From an uncultured Clostridium sp. (GTDB lineage: Bacteria > Bacillota > Clostridia > Clostridiales > Clostridiaceae), in the NCBI GenBank assembly GCA_903789665.1, contig CAIFEX010000018.1, positions 1-64,000 of the forward strand: DNA of 64,000 nt, read 5' to 3'. Of the stretch, positions 18,181-26,345 are shown piece by piece; positions within the stretch are counted from its first letter, which is position 1, and every line of letters begins with the position of its first letter. The notes under the pieces are model-generated. The model was not told where the DNA came from, searched no databases, and saw only the letters and a program-made list of their open reading frames with translations. A program made the translations under genes and the position numbers.

Positions 18181-19506
18181 CTAATGGACAAATATATTTA
18201 AAAGCAACACTCCAATTAAACCTATTACAGAAAGTATACATGTATAACTTGTTCTAGTTTTTATTGCATCACTTACTGACAGTCCAAAATATTCCTTATA
18301 CATCCAAAATCCAGGATCATTTACATGAGATGCAAATATACTTCCTGTAGTAGTTGCCAATACCATAAGACAAGGATTTAAACCAGAAGCAACTACAAGA
18401 GGTCCAGCCAATCCAGCAGCAGCAGTTACAGCCACAGTAGCTGAACCGAGTGCAGTCCTGAGTAACGCTGCAATAAGCCATGTAAGTACTATAGGAGATA
18501 CATTTAGATTTTTTGTAATGGCTACTATTGTATTACCTACTCCTGAATCTACAAGCACCTGTTTAAATGCCCCTCCTGCTCCTATAATCAAAATTATCAT
18601 TGCTATAGCTTTTACTGACTCACTCATACTTTTTGCTATTTCATCCATTTTTCTATTACAACCAAAACCAAAAGTAAATATAGCAATAATTACAGATATC
18701 ATCAAAGCTATAGGTGCATCTCCAAAGAACTTAATATATTTTAGTGCTACAGAGTCCTTAGGAAGAAATACTCCACAAAATTCAGCAATAGCTATTAAAA
18801 TTATAGGAACAAGAGCAGTAAATACACTCTTACAGAAACTTGGCATTTCCTGATCCTTAAATAATTTACTTGTAGTAAGCCCTTCAGGTATCTTTGTTTT
18901 CGCATTTTTTATAATCGAAGTTCTAGAAAAAAAGATTCCAACAATTATAGCACCAGGTATCGCAATAAGAAGCCCCAATAACAAAGTTTTGCCTATGCTT
19001 GCATTAAAAGAATTTGCTACAAGTGTTGGACCGGGATGAGGCGGAAGAAAACTATGACATACAGATAATGCAACGGATGCAGGAAAACCTATATATATCA
19101 ATGGAAATTTAGTTTCTCTAACTACACTGTATATTATAGGTATTAAAAGTATAAAACCTGCTTCATAAAACATCGAAATCCCAACTATAATTGATGTAAT
19201 AAGCATAGCCCATTGAACTCTTTTTATCCCAAATTTATTTATCAATGTTTTTGCTATCCTTTGTCCAGCCCCACAATCTGACATAAGTCTTCCAAGCATA
19301 GCACCAAATCCAAGTATTAGAATAAGATCGTTCAACTGACCACCTATACCTTTATACATAGAATCAGTTACACTAGTAAGCGGCATACCTTCCATAACAC
19401 CAACAAATAAAGAAACCAGTATTAAAGACATAAATCCATTTAGTTTACATGGTATCATTAATATTAAAAGTAAAGCTACTCCCATGCCAACTATAACTAA
19501 AGCCAT
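18181..19506 (-). CDS. GntP family permease
   Basis: About 441-residue proton symporter of the gluconate permease family with about 12 transmembrane helices. PPHPGPTLVANSF-type sequence and HVNDPGFWMYKEYFG are diagnostic motifs of GntP. GGGAGG precedes the ATG at 19506; the upstream TTG at 19521 is not needed. It stands alone under a CdaR-type promoter 150-220 bp upstream. In this island it probably imports galactarate or glycerate, although the family also takes gluconate. Confidence 0.85.
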   Translation of the reverse strand: MALVIVGMGVALLLILMIPCKLNGFMSLILVSLFVGVMEGMPLTSVTDSMYKGIGGQLNDLILILGFGAMLGRLMSDCGAGQRIAKTLINKFGIKRVQWAMLITSIIVGISMFYEAGFILLIPIIYSVVRETKFPLIYIGFPASVALSVCHSFLPPHPGPTLVANSFNASIGKTLLLGLLIAIPGAIIVGIFFSRTSIIKNAKTKIPEGLTTSKLFKDQEMPSFCKSVFTALVPIILIAIAEFCGVFLPKDSVALKYIKFFGDAPIALMISVIIAIFTFGFGCNRKMDEIAKSMSESVKAIAMIILIIGAGGAFKQVLVDSGVGNTIVAITKNLNVSPIVLTWLIAALLRTALGSATVAVTAAAGLAGPLVVASGLNPCLMVLATTTGSIFASHVNDPGFWMYKEYFGLSVSDAIKTRTSYTCILSVIGLIGVLLLNIFVH

Positions 19507-19657
19507 TAAAATTCCTCCCAACTATTAAAATAGTAAAAATATTAGTAAAATTTTTTATATAATTATAGATAGCATATACTTTAATAACGTTTACTATATT
19601 TTGTACTCACTGTAACATAATATGACATCTATAATTTTTGAATTATTTTGTAGTTTT

Positions 19658-19744
19658 ATTATCATATTTTTCGACAACCGTTACAATATTCACCTGCACA
19701 AATTTTAATCGTTATCAAAAGCTTTTTTTATATATATGCATAAA
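19658..19744 (-). promoter_or_regulatory. CdaR-type promoter of the gntP gene
   Basis: The 318-bp gap 19,507-19,824 holds this promoter. The proximal box (plus strand TTCACCTGCACAAA, 19689-19702) abuts the -35 TTGTAA (19686-19681); 17 bp on is the -10 GATAAT (19663-19658). The distal TGCATAAA lies at 19737-19744, 42 bp from the proximal TGCA. About 140 bp of leader follow before gntP. Confidence 0.65.
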
Positions 19745-19824
19745 TATTTTTCAACAAAAAAAGTAGGCAACAGGTAATCAAACCCATGTCTACTTTTATA
19801 TTGCAACTATATTATAATTCTAAT

Positions 19825-20709
19825 TTACCTTGTTACTTCAACCTTTGCCAGCTTCTCATAAAATTTTACGATAGCAGAGTGGTCACTCTGTCCTTCTCCA
19901 TCAAGGTGCAGATTCCTCAGTATTTCTAGAACCTGACTTGTGAGAAATAATGGTGCTCCTACACCAGCACCTGTTTCAACTGCATTTGTAAGATCCTTTA
20001 TGTGAAGGTCTATCTTGAAACCAGGCTTGAAGTTTCTGTCAAGTACCATAGGTGCCTTTGCATCGAGTACCGTACTTCCTGCAAGTCCTCCCCTAATGGC
20101 ATTGTATATGAGCTCCGGTGATACTCCGGCTTTTGTTCCAAGTACAAATGCCTCCGACATAGCTGCTATGTTAAGTGCGACTATAACCTGGTTTGCAAGT
20201 TTCGTTACATTTCCAGCTCCTACATCACCACAGAGCACAGCACTTGAACCCATCTTAAGTAGCAAATCCTTATATTTCTCAAAAGTTTCTTTCTTTCCGC
20301 CTACCATTATGGACAAAGTTCCATCTATAGCTTTCGGCTCCCCTCCGCTTACCGGTGCATCCAGCATATCTACTCCTTTGCCCGCAAGCTTTTCAGCCAC
20401 TTCTCTCGAAACAAGAGGTGCTATAGAACTCATGTCAATAAGTACAGAACCTTTTTTTATCCCTTCTGCAACACCATTCTCTCCAAAAACAACCTGCTTT
20501 ACCTGGGGTGAATTTGGAAGCATTGTTATAATAACATCGGTTTTTGATGCAACATCCTTTGAGGAAATGCCTTCTTCAGCTCCAAATTTTACAAGCTCAT
20601 GGACAGATTGTTTACTTCTATTGAACACTACAAGATCATAACCTGCCTTTATCAAATTCTTCGACATTGGCTTCCCCATGATTCCAAGTCCTATAAATCC
20701 TATCTTCAT
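19825..20709 (-). CDS. garR: tartronate semialdehyde reductase, copy 2
   Basis: 294 residues, differing from copy 1 at 19 positions. Eleven of these fall between residues 30 and 57, the second beta strand and loop that select NAD or NADP. Here the strand ends VVFNRSK; an Arg after Asn is the NADPH-type signature of beta-hydroxyacid dehydrogenases, against Asp30 in copy 1. Substrate (DAPVSGGEPKA) and catalytic Lys motifs are unchanged. It is the last gene of a PPC-AKR-garR unit, 19 bp after the aldo/keto reductase stop. Confidence 0.9.
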   Translation of the reverse strand: MKIGFIGLGIMGKPMSKNLIKAGYDLVVFNRSKQSVHELVKFGAEEGISSKDVASKTDVIITMLPNSPQVKQVVFGENGVAEGIKKGSVLIDMSSIAPLVSREVAEKLAGKGVDMLDAPVSGGEPKAIDGTLSIMVGGKKETFEKYKDLLLKMGSSAVLCGDVGAGNVTKLANQVIVALNIAAMSEAFVLGTKAGVSPELIYNAIRGGLAGSTVLDAKAPMVLDRNFKPGFKIDLHIKDLTNAVETGAGVGAPLFLTSQVLEILRNLHLDGEGQSDHSAIVKFYEKLAKVEVTR

Positions 20710-20728
20710 ATGTTACTCCTCCTTATCA

Positions 20729-21628
20729 TTACAATACATCAAGCGGCATCTTTCTATCAGGTTTAGGAAATACTTTTCCAAGTGCATCAAGTTCATCTTT
20801 TGAAAGAACAACAGCACCTGCTCTGGCATTCTCTACAACATGCTTTTCATGGGATGCCTTTGGAATTGCAATTACATTGCCTGATCTCATGCACCATGCA
20901 AGAAGTACCTGTACAGGTGTTGCTCCATGATTTTGTGCTATTTCATTTAAAGTCTTTTCATTCAGGATATGTTCTCTCAACCTTCCGCCCTTTGCTATTG
21001 GACAATATGCCATAATAGGCATGTTATGTCTCCTCTGCCATGGAAGCAGATCAAATTCAATGCCTCTTGATCCAAGATGATACAGCACCTGGTTGACCAT
21101 ACAATTTTCACTGCCGCTGCATTCACCAAGTTCTGTCATATCAGAAGTATCAAAGTTGGATACTCCCCACCTTAAAATTTTCCCCTGTTTTTTCAATTTC
21201 TCCATGCCTTCTATTGTTTCCTGAAAAGGTACATTACCCCTCCAATGGAGAAGATACAAGTCAAGATGATCAGTATTCAATCTTCTCAGGCTGTTTTCGC
21301 AGGAGTTGAATATATCTGGGATTCCCGCATTGTGCGGATAAACTTTGGAAACCAGAAATATCTTATCTCTTATACCCTTTATTGCATATCCTACCAAATT
21401 TTCGGATTCCCCTTCCCCATACATTTCCGCAGTATCTATAAGAGTCATCCCAAGTTCTACTCCAAGCCTCAATGTATTTATCTCGGCTTTCCTTGCAGAT
21501 GGATTTTCACCCAGATACCAGGTTCCCTGTCCTAGTGCAGGAACACGGGTACCATCTGGAAGAACAACTTTTCTTTTTTCATTTATACTTCTTATCTTTT
21601 CAATCTCATTTTCACTTATCAAACTCAA
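20729..21628 (-). CDS. aldo/keto reductase
   Basis: 299-residue NAD(P)H-dependent AKR with a TIM barrel. The catalytic tetrad is visible as Asp and Tyr in LIDTAEMYGEGES, Lys in LVSKVYPHN and His in LYLLHWRG. The cofactor-end motif is IPKASHEKH. It lies between the PPC-domain gene and garR copy 2 under the CdaR-type promoter at 22111-22193. A role in reducing a uronate or semialdehyde intermediate is plausible but not shown. Confidence 0.85.
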   Translation of the reverse strand: MSLISENEIEKIRSINEKRKVVLPDGTRVPALGQGTWYLGENPSARKAEINTLRLGVELGMTLIDTAEMYGEGESENLVGYAIKGIRDKIFLVSKVYPHNAGIPDIFNSCENSLRRLNTDHLDLYLLHWRGNVPFQETIEGMEKLKKQGKILRWGVSNFDTSDMTELGECSGSENCMVNQVLYHLGSRGIEFDLLPWQRRHNMPIMAYCPIAKGGRLREHILNEKTLNEIAQNHGATPVQVLLAWCMRSGNVIAIPKASHEKHVVENARAGAVVLSKDELDALGKVFPKPDRKMPLDVL

Positions 21629-21655
21629 GATATCGGTCTCCTTTCAAATTAGCGT

Positions 21656-22081
21656 TTATAAATTCATGAAATTCAATCCAAACTCTCTGTCAGGCAATTT
21701 AACTATTTTCTCTCCAAGATCTGTAATAAACAGTTCACAAACAAGTGAGACTTTACATTTGAACAAATGCCCACCAATAAGCCCATAGTTTTTATTGCTT
21801 AAATTTATATGTGAATGAATTACTACATCATCATTTTTCAATCTTCCTATATTACCCACAAGGCTCGTTATTTCAAAATTTTCTACAAAATCTCTGCTTT
21901 TATAAATTTTCTTTACAGGGTCAAAATATCCCAGTTTCACTTCAGATGCAGCACCAATTGCAGTAAAATATCCTGCCTCTATATTTTGTTCCTTACACAA
22001 TTTTGCCAGCTGTTCCATTACTTCTTCACCTTTATTCAATTTTACAATATAATTGAATCCGGATTTTCTAAATTTCATCAT
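21656..22081 (-). CDS. PPC/DUF296 domain protein
   Basis: About 141-residue protein made only of the PPC domain (DUF296), a compact beta fold that trimerises. Visible family features are GYFTAIGAASEVKLGYFD and the His pairs VVIHSHINLS and LIGGHLF, which match the conserved metal-binding His set. Plant members carry AT-hooks, but bacterial single-domain members do not and are of unknown function. The start is set at the ATG at 22081 with GGGAG upstream. It is the first gene of the unit with AKR and garR copy 2. Confidence 0.75.
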   Translation of the reverse strand: MMKFRKSGFNYIVKLNKGEEVMEQLAKLCKEQNIEAGYFTAIGAASEVKLGYFDPVKKIYKSRDFVENFEITSLVGNIGRLKNDDVVIHSHINLSNKNYGLIGGHLFKCKVSLVCELFITDLGEKIVKLPDREFGLNFMNL

Positions 22082-22110
22082 ATCAGCTCCCAAATTTTTA
22101 TTATACTTAA

Positions 22111-22193
22111 ATTATTCCTGCTTTTGGAAATTTAATCAATATTAAATTAAACAAATATCAACATATAATACTGCTTTATTTTGTTTAATTGCA
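22111..22193 (-). promoter_or_regulatory. CdaR-type promoter of the PPC-AKR-garR unit (degenerate)
   Basis: The proximal box is degenerate (plus strand TTAAATTAAACAAA, 22142-22155, 10 of 14 matches to the kinase box). It abuts the -35 TTGATT (22139-22134), with a 17-bp spacer to AATAAT (22116-22111). The distal TTGCATAA lies at 22189-22196, 42 bp from the position equivalent to the proximal TGCA. Spacing, more than sequence, supports it. Confidence 0.45.
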
Positions 22194-22201
22194 TAATGGA
22201 A

Positions 22202-23356
22202 TCAACTCTGAGTAGTTTTAAAATTAATTATAGATGAATAAAGCCAGAATAAGTCCACATATCTTTTAGGATTTAAGTTTGTCAGTTTATATATCTTATT
22301 TAAACGATAATTGAGAGTATTCCTATGTATAAAAAGTCTATTCGAAACTTTATTGAGCTCTCCATTTTCTTCTATAAATACTTTTAACGTTTCCATCAAT
22401 TCCCCATTTTTATCATTTTTAGAAATTAATTCATAGGAATTCTTAAGTTCGTTTAGTTTCCATCTTGCATTATCTTGTAAAAACAACATTTGATATTTCA
22501 AAATATCAAATATGTAGACATTCTCCTGAGGATAATTTTCCCTTCCGAATAAAAGTGTTTTTTTAGCTATTTCATAAGATTTACAAATATCAGTTAATTT
22601 ATTGTATACTTTACCCATAGATATTTTTACATTATTCTTCGTTTTATGACTTATTTTTCTATACACACCTTCTATTCTAGGTTTACAGGTTACAGGTCTG
22701 TAATTCATATTGGGACATTTATATATAATAACAATTGTTTTTGAATCAATAGCAGCTGCTGGAGATCCCTCAAAATTTGCCTCCAATATTGAAATTACAT
22801 TGTTGAGTGTATCTATATCTCTTTTTTCAGAAATTTTTTCAAAGTCAATTTGCACAATAAAAACTGCCATTGGATAATTATTTGTCAATTTAAACTTTTT
22901 TGCATATTTCTCTAGCAATTTAAAAGAACCTTGATCATCATTTATAAGGGATACTATCATATTCTCCTTTATCTTGTTATTCCATTCAAGTTCCCTCATC
23001 ACGTAGGCCTGCTCTATCATCATTTCGGCTGCCATTTTAATAAGTCTGCCATATCCTATAACTTCATCTCTTTTCCCCGTGATACCGATTACTCCAATGA
23101 CATTTTCTTTAAATTCTATTACTATATTGGTTCCTTCCTGAACTCCATTTAATTCTTTGCACTGTTTTTCATCTATGCTAAATTCAGATCTTCTTTTAAG
23201 AGCCAGAACCGCACCTTCATGAATTGTGCCAACTCTACTTTTATCACCAGATGCTATAATCATACCCTTTTCATTCATTATATTCACATTTTTATTCACG
23301 GCTTTCATGGTTCTATCAACTATTCTCTCCGCAAGTTGCCTGCTCAAAATTTCCAT
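22202..23356 (-). CDS. cdaR: CdaR-type sugar-diacid regulator
   Basis: 384-residue transcriptional activator of hexarate catabolism. The N-terminal diacid-recognition domain (about residues 5-135) resembles E. coli CdaR closely: AERIVDRTMKAVNKNVNIM, then IIASGDKSRVGTIHEGA, then VIGVIGITG. The C-terminal PucR-type HTH is SNRLFIHRNTLNYRLNKIYK (about 341-360). It is divergent from the aldolase-like gene, with a CdaR-type promoter facing that gene. It probably senses galactarate, glucarate or glycerate. Confidence 0.88.
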   Translation of the reverse strand: MEILSRQLAERIVDRTMKAVNKNVNIMNEKGMIIASGDKSRVGTIHEGAVLALKRRSEFSIDEKQCKELNGVQEGTNIVIEFKENVIGVIGITGKRDEVIGYGRLIKMAAEMMIEQAYVMRELEWNNKIKENMIVSLINDDQGSFKLLEKYAKKFKLTNNYPMAVFIVQIDFEKISEKRDIDTLNNVISILEANFEGSPAAAIDSKTIVIIYKCPNMNYRPVTCKPRIEGVYRKISHKTKNNVKISMGKVYNKLTDICKSYEIAKKTLLFGRENYPQENVYIFDILKYQMLFLQDNARWKLNELKNSYELISKNDKNGELMETLKVFIEENGELNKVSNRLFIHRNTLNYRLNKIYKLTNLNPKRYVDLFWLYSSIINFKTTQS

Positions 23357-23401
23357 CTTATACTCCTCCTTACAACATAATATGACAATAATTCTGTTTT
23401 T

Positions 23402-23491
23402 ATAATGTGCATGTAAATAAAAATTTAACGTTTACCATAAACAATATTTGTGCAACTGAACATTGATATAAAAACATATAAACATGATAAT
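23402..23491 (+). promoter_or_regulatory. CdaR-type promoter of the aldolase-like gene
   Basis: In the cdaR-aldolase divergent region, the proximal box TTTGTGCAACTGAA (23447-23460) is an exact reverse-complement match to the kinase box. It abuts the -35 TTGATA (23463-23468); 17 bp on is the -10 GATAAT (23486-23491). A distal TGTGCATG lies around 23406-23413, 43 bp upstream by TGCA spacing. Orientation is mirrored with the gene. Confidence 0.65.
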
Positions 23492-23557
23492 AAACTTGAT
23501 ATATTTTCAATTATAATTTCACGACATGTATATGTCTACAGTGGGAGGGGTTATACA

Positions 23558-24454
23558 ATGATAAAAGGTGTTTTTACACCAATAATAACTATTTTTGATG
23601 AAAATGGAGACTTCGATCGGAAATCCAATAGGCAAATGATTGAAAAACTAATTTCAGATGGCATTTATGGAATATGCATACTTGGAACCACAGGTGAATT
23701 TTTTAATATGACTTTCGATGAAAAGAAGAAATATATTGAATTTGCATCAAGAACCATCAATAGAAGAGTAAAGTTAATAGTTGGTACGGGAAGTCCAAAT
23801 ATAAGAGAAGCTATAGCACTTGCAAAATGTGCAGGAAAAAACAATGCAGATGCTGTACTGGTAGTTCCTCCTTTTTATTTTAAATTGGATGAAGAGCATA
23901 TTTTTGAATATTTTTCTATTATAGCGGAAAATACAAATCTGCCAATGATATTATACAATATACCACAAAATACAAAAATCGAGTTGTCTGTAGAGCTAGT
24001 ATTTAAACTAGCCAACAAATATGAAAACATAGCTCACGGCGGTATAAAAGATACTACACCTGCTCTTGGAAATGTAAGAAGATTTGTAGAAAAAGTTAAA
24101 AGCATATATCCTGATTTTGCAGTATTATCTGGAATAGATGAATATTTGATACCTAACCTCATGATAGGTGGAAACGGTATTATAGGTACACAGACAAATA
24201 CCCAGGCAAAACTTCTCGTAGAAACATACAAAACATTTCTGAAAGGTGACTTTAAGAAATTATTGGAACTTCAAAAGAAAATAAATCACATAATGGACGT
24301 ACGTGAAATGCCAAACAGCAACAATATATTGTCTACAAAAACTGCTGCCAGCATTGCTTTAAATTCAGATTTCAATACGTCAATAAGATACTACGATATA
24401 AAAGTTACAGATGACGTCAAGAATCAAATTAAAAAAATCGTCAATGCAAAATAA
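23558..24454 (+). CDS. DHDPS-family aldolase (2-keto-3-deoxy-sugar-acid aldolase type)
   Basis: 298-residue class I (Schiff-base) aldolase of the DapA/NanA/YagE family. It shows GTTGEFF (carboxylate loop), the catalytic Tyr in ILYNIPQNT and the Schiff-base Lys in GGIKDTT. Overall it resembles KDG aldolases such as YagE/YjhH. The start at 23558 has GGGAGGGG 9-10 bp upstream; an in-frame ATG at 23450 lies inside the operator and is rejected. No GarL-type aldolase is present, so this enzyme probably cleaves 5-keto-4-deoxyglucarate to pyruvate and tartronate semialdehyde. Confidence 0.8.
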   Translation: MIKGVFTPIITIFDENGDFDRKSNRQMIEKLISDGIYGICILGTTGEFFNMTFDEKKKYIEFASRTINRRVKLIVGTGSPNIREAIALAKCAGKNNADAVLVVPPFYFKLDEEHIFEYFSIIAENTNLPMILYNIPQNTKIELSVELVFKLANKYENIAHGGIKDTTPALGNVRRFVEKVKSIYPDFAVLSGIDEYLIPNLMIGGNGIIGTQTNTQAKLLVETYKTFLKGDFKKLLELQKKINHIMDVREMPNSNNILSTKTAASIALNSDFNTSIRYYDIKVTDDVKNQIKKIVNAK

Positions 24455-24496
24455 TCTTTCATAATCAAATAATCAAAAATTTTTTTGAATAGTCTA

Positions 24497-24516
24497 GGAG
24501 CCGGCACACTGGCTCC
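24497..24516. terminator. short GC-rich hairpin between convergent genes
   Basis: GGAGCC (24497-24502) and GGCTCC (24511-24516) form a 6-bp stem just after the aldolase stop. There is no T run downstream, so it is a weak terminator candidate. Confidence 0.35.
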
Positions 24517-24587
24517 AAATTTCAAAATAATAAAAAAGTCCCAACTTAATAATTCATTTCCCGCCATACATATTGCATACTTTTCAG

Positions 24588-25367
24588 TTAACCACAATTT
24601 CTATATTTTTTACTCAAATGTTTACAATAGAATCCTGCCAGTAATAGTACAATAAACATCCAGCCGCTAAAAAGCCATGTATTTACATATGATCCGTAGT
24701 TGGGAAAAATACCTGTTGTCACATTTATCATAGTATGAAAAACAAGTGCCGTGAACAGACTTTTGCCGCCATACATATAGGCATAGATCATTGCAGTTCT
24801 CATAAATATATTTAAAAGGCACATTCCAATAATCCACCATGCCGGATGTACCCAGCTCCATGGAATGATATGCCAGGCAGCCCACACTCCTCCGATAATT
24901 ATACCTGCCTTAATTATCCCATATTCTTTAGCCAGTGGTCCAGTTAGAGTAGATGTCCATCCAAATTCTTCAGGTATTGCCCCTAAAAAATAAAGAACTA
25001 TCATCAGCGGAATCTCTTTATAAGGAAACACTATTTCTGCCGGCAGTGGAAAAGAAAATACCTTCATTGTAAAATATGTCAGCACTGCAACCAAGGGCAT
25101 ACATGCCAGGCAAAAAATTATCGACCATTGTTTGGCTTTATTCATATCAAAAATACTTTTAAACAAAAATGCAATTCTTTTTATCCCATCTTCTTTCCAT
25201 GCATATATCAATGACAAGAAGAATGGTACAAAGATCATCAAAAAGCTAATTGGCAGACCAAAAGGCAAGCCTTTAACCGGGAAAAATGCACCCCAAATAT
25301 AGAAAGGTATTGATAATACTAAAGTTATCGGCAGGAACATAAAATATTTTACATTTGATTTTATCAT
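24588..25367 (-). CDS. CPBP family intramembrane metalloprotease homologue
   Basis: 259 residues with about seven transmembrane helices. Motif 1 is PEEFGWTS: both Glu residues are kept but the Arg of EExxxR is Thr. Motif 2 is present as AAWHIIPW and motif 3 as VFHTMINVT. Members range from CAAX-type prenyl proteases to bacteriocin self-immunity proteins. It is 42 bp downstream of a methyltransferase gene and shares the area with a second CPBP gene, which suggests an immunity or peptide-modification role. Confidence 0.78.
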   Translation of the reverse strand: MIKSNVKYFMFLPITLVLSIPFYIWGAFFPVKGLPFGLPISFLMIFVPFFLSLIYAWKEDGIKRIAFLFKSIFDMNKAKQWSIIFCLACMPLVAVLTYFTMKVFSFPLPAEIVFPYKEIPLMIVLYFLGAIPEEFGWTSTLTGPLAKEYGIIKAGIIIGGVWAAWHIIPWSWVHPAWWIIGMCLLNIFMRTAMIYAYMYGGKSLFTALVFHTMINVTTGIFPNYGSYVNTWLFSGWMFIVLLLAGFYCKHLSKKYRNCG

Positions 25368-25409
25368 GTATTATTCCTCGCAAAAATACAAGTAGTCCTT
25401 AACAATGCA

Positions 25410-26078
25410 TCAAACAGGAGTTTTTTTTAACCAGAGAGACCAGTGTTTACTGTAATGTTTTGATTTATCCAATCCATACTCACACCACTCTTTTGGTAAA
25501 CTCAGCATTTTCCAATTGCTAAAAAAATGTCGAATATCTTCTAAGTCTACATAAAAATGTGGAACATTTTTTTCTGTTTCATGTTCACTCCGGAGAATAG
25601 TATTGGCATCGAGCCGCCGGCTTTCCCAGGCATTCTGAAAATCCCATGTTCCTTTTGAAATTAGAGTAAGGAATATCTCCCCTCCAGGCTTCAATATACG
25701 CCTAATCTCATCCAATATTCTAACAAAACCTTGAGTATCCGTATGATAGATTACATTATAAGCAAACATGCAATCAAATCTATTGTCCGAAAATGGCAGC
25801 GAGAGCATATCACAAAGATGAGTTTCAATGCCCAAATTTTCCCTTTTGGCCCAATCGGACAAATATCGAATACCATAGTCTGATAAATCCACGGCAGTTA
25901 CAGAAAAACCTTTATGGGCCATATATATAGAATGCCGTCCAAGCCCACTGCCTAAATCCAAAAAATATTGAAATTTCCGTATTTTCCATACTTCAGCAAA
26001 ATATGCACTTTCCATGCAGGGTATAAGCCATTTATTACTGGAATTTTTAGTCCAATCCCACGGCTTTGATGAAACCAT
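25410..26078 (-). CDS. class I SAM-dependent methyltransferase
   Basis: 222 residues. SAM-binding motif I is FLDLGSGLGRHSIYMA (about residues 40-55), the acidic post-I residue lies in VTAVDLSD, and motif IV is CMFAYNVIYH. Tellurite-resistance TehB-like and general Methyltransf_11/25 proteins look similar. GGAGGATAAG precedes the ATG. Probably co-transcribed with the downstream CPBP gene. Substrate unknown. Confidence 0.78.
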   Translation of the reverse strand: MVSSKPWDWTKNSSNKWLIPCMESAYFAEVWKIRKFQYFLDLGSGLGRHSIYMAHKGFSVTAVDLSDYGIRYLSDWAKRENLGIETHLCDMLSLPFSDNRFDCMFAYNVIYHTDTQGFVRILDEIRRILKPGGEIFLTLISKGTWDFQNAWESRRLDANTILRSEHETEKNVPHFYVDLEDIRHFFSNWKMLSLPKEWCEYGLDKSKHYSKHWSLWLKKTPV

Positions 26079-26345
26079 ATCTTATCCTCCTCATTAATTA
26101 CAATCATTAAATAAACTTGTATGACACTTTCAGCATTTGAAATAGTTCCGCTAAAATATAAACTACAATCCAAAGTACAGCATACTATATATCGCTTCAC
26201 ATCTCAATTAAATTAATCATTAAATAATATACATATAACATACATATAATATTTCTTTGATATTGTTTACAACAATGGCTTATTTTTTGAAGATCTATTG
26301 ATTGGCACCGAGGACAGCATACAACCAAAAATGGGAGAGGTAAAT

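Noticed and set aside
23450-23557. N-terminal extension of the aldolase-like gene
   Set aside because: The upstream ATG lies inside the operator, before the predicted transcription start near 23498, and a strong ribosome-binding site precedes the ATG at 23558.
25952-26200. Small frame overlapping the methyltransferase start
   Set aside because: No ribosome-binding site or family resemblance; overlaps the conserved N-terminus of the real gene.
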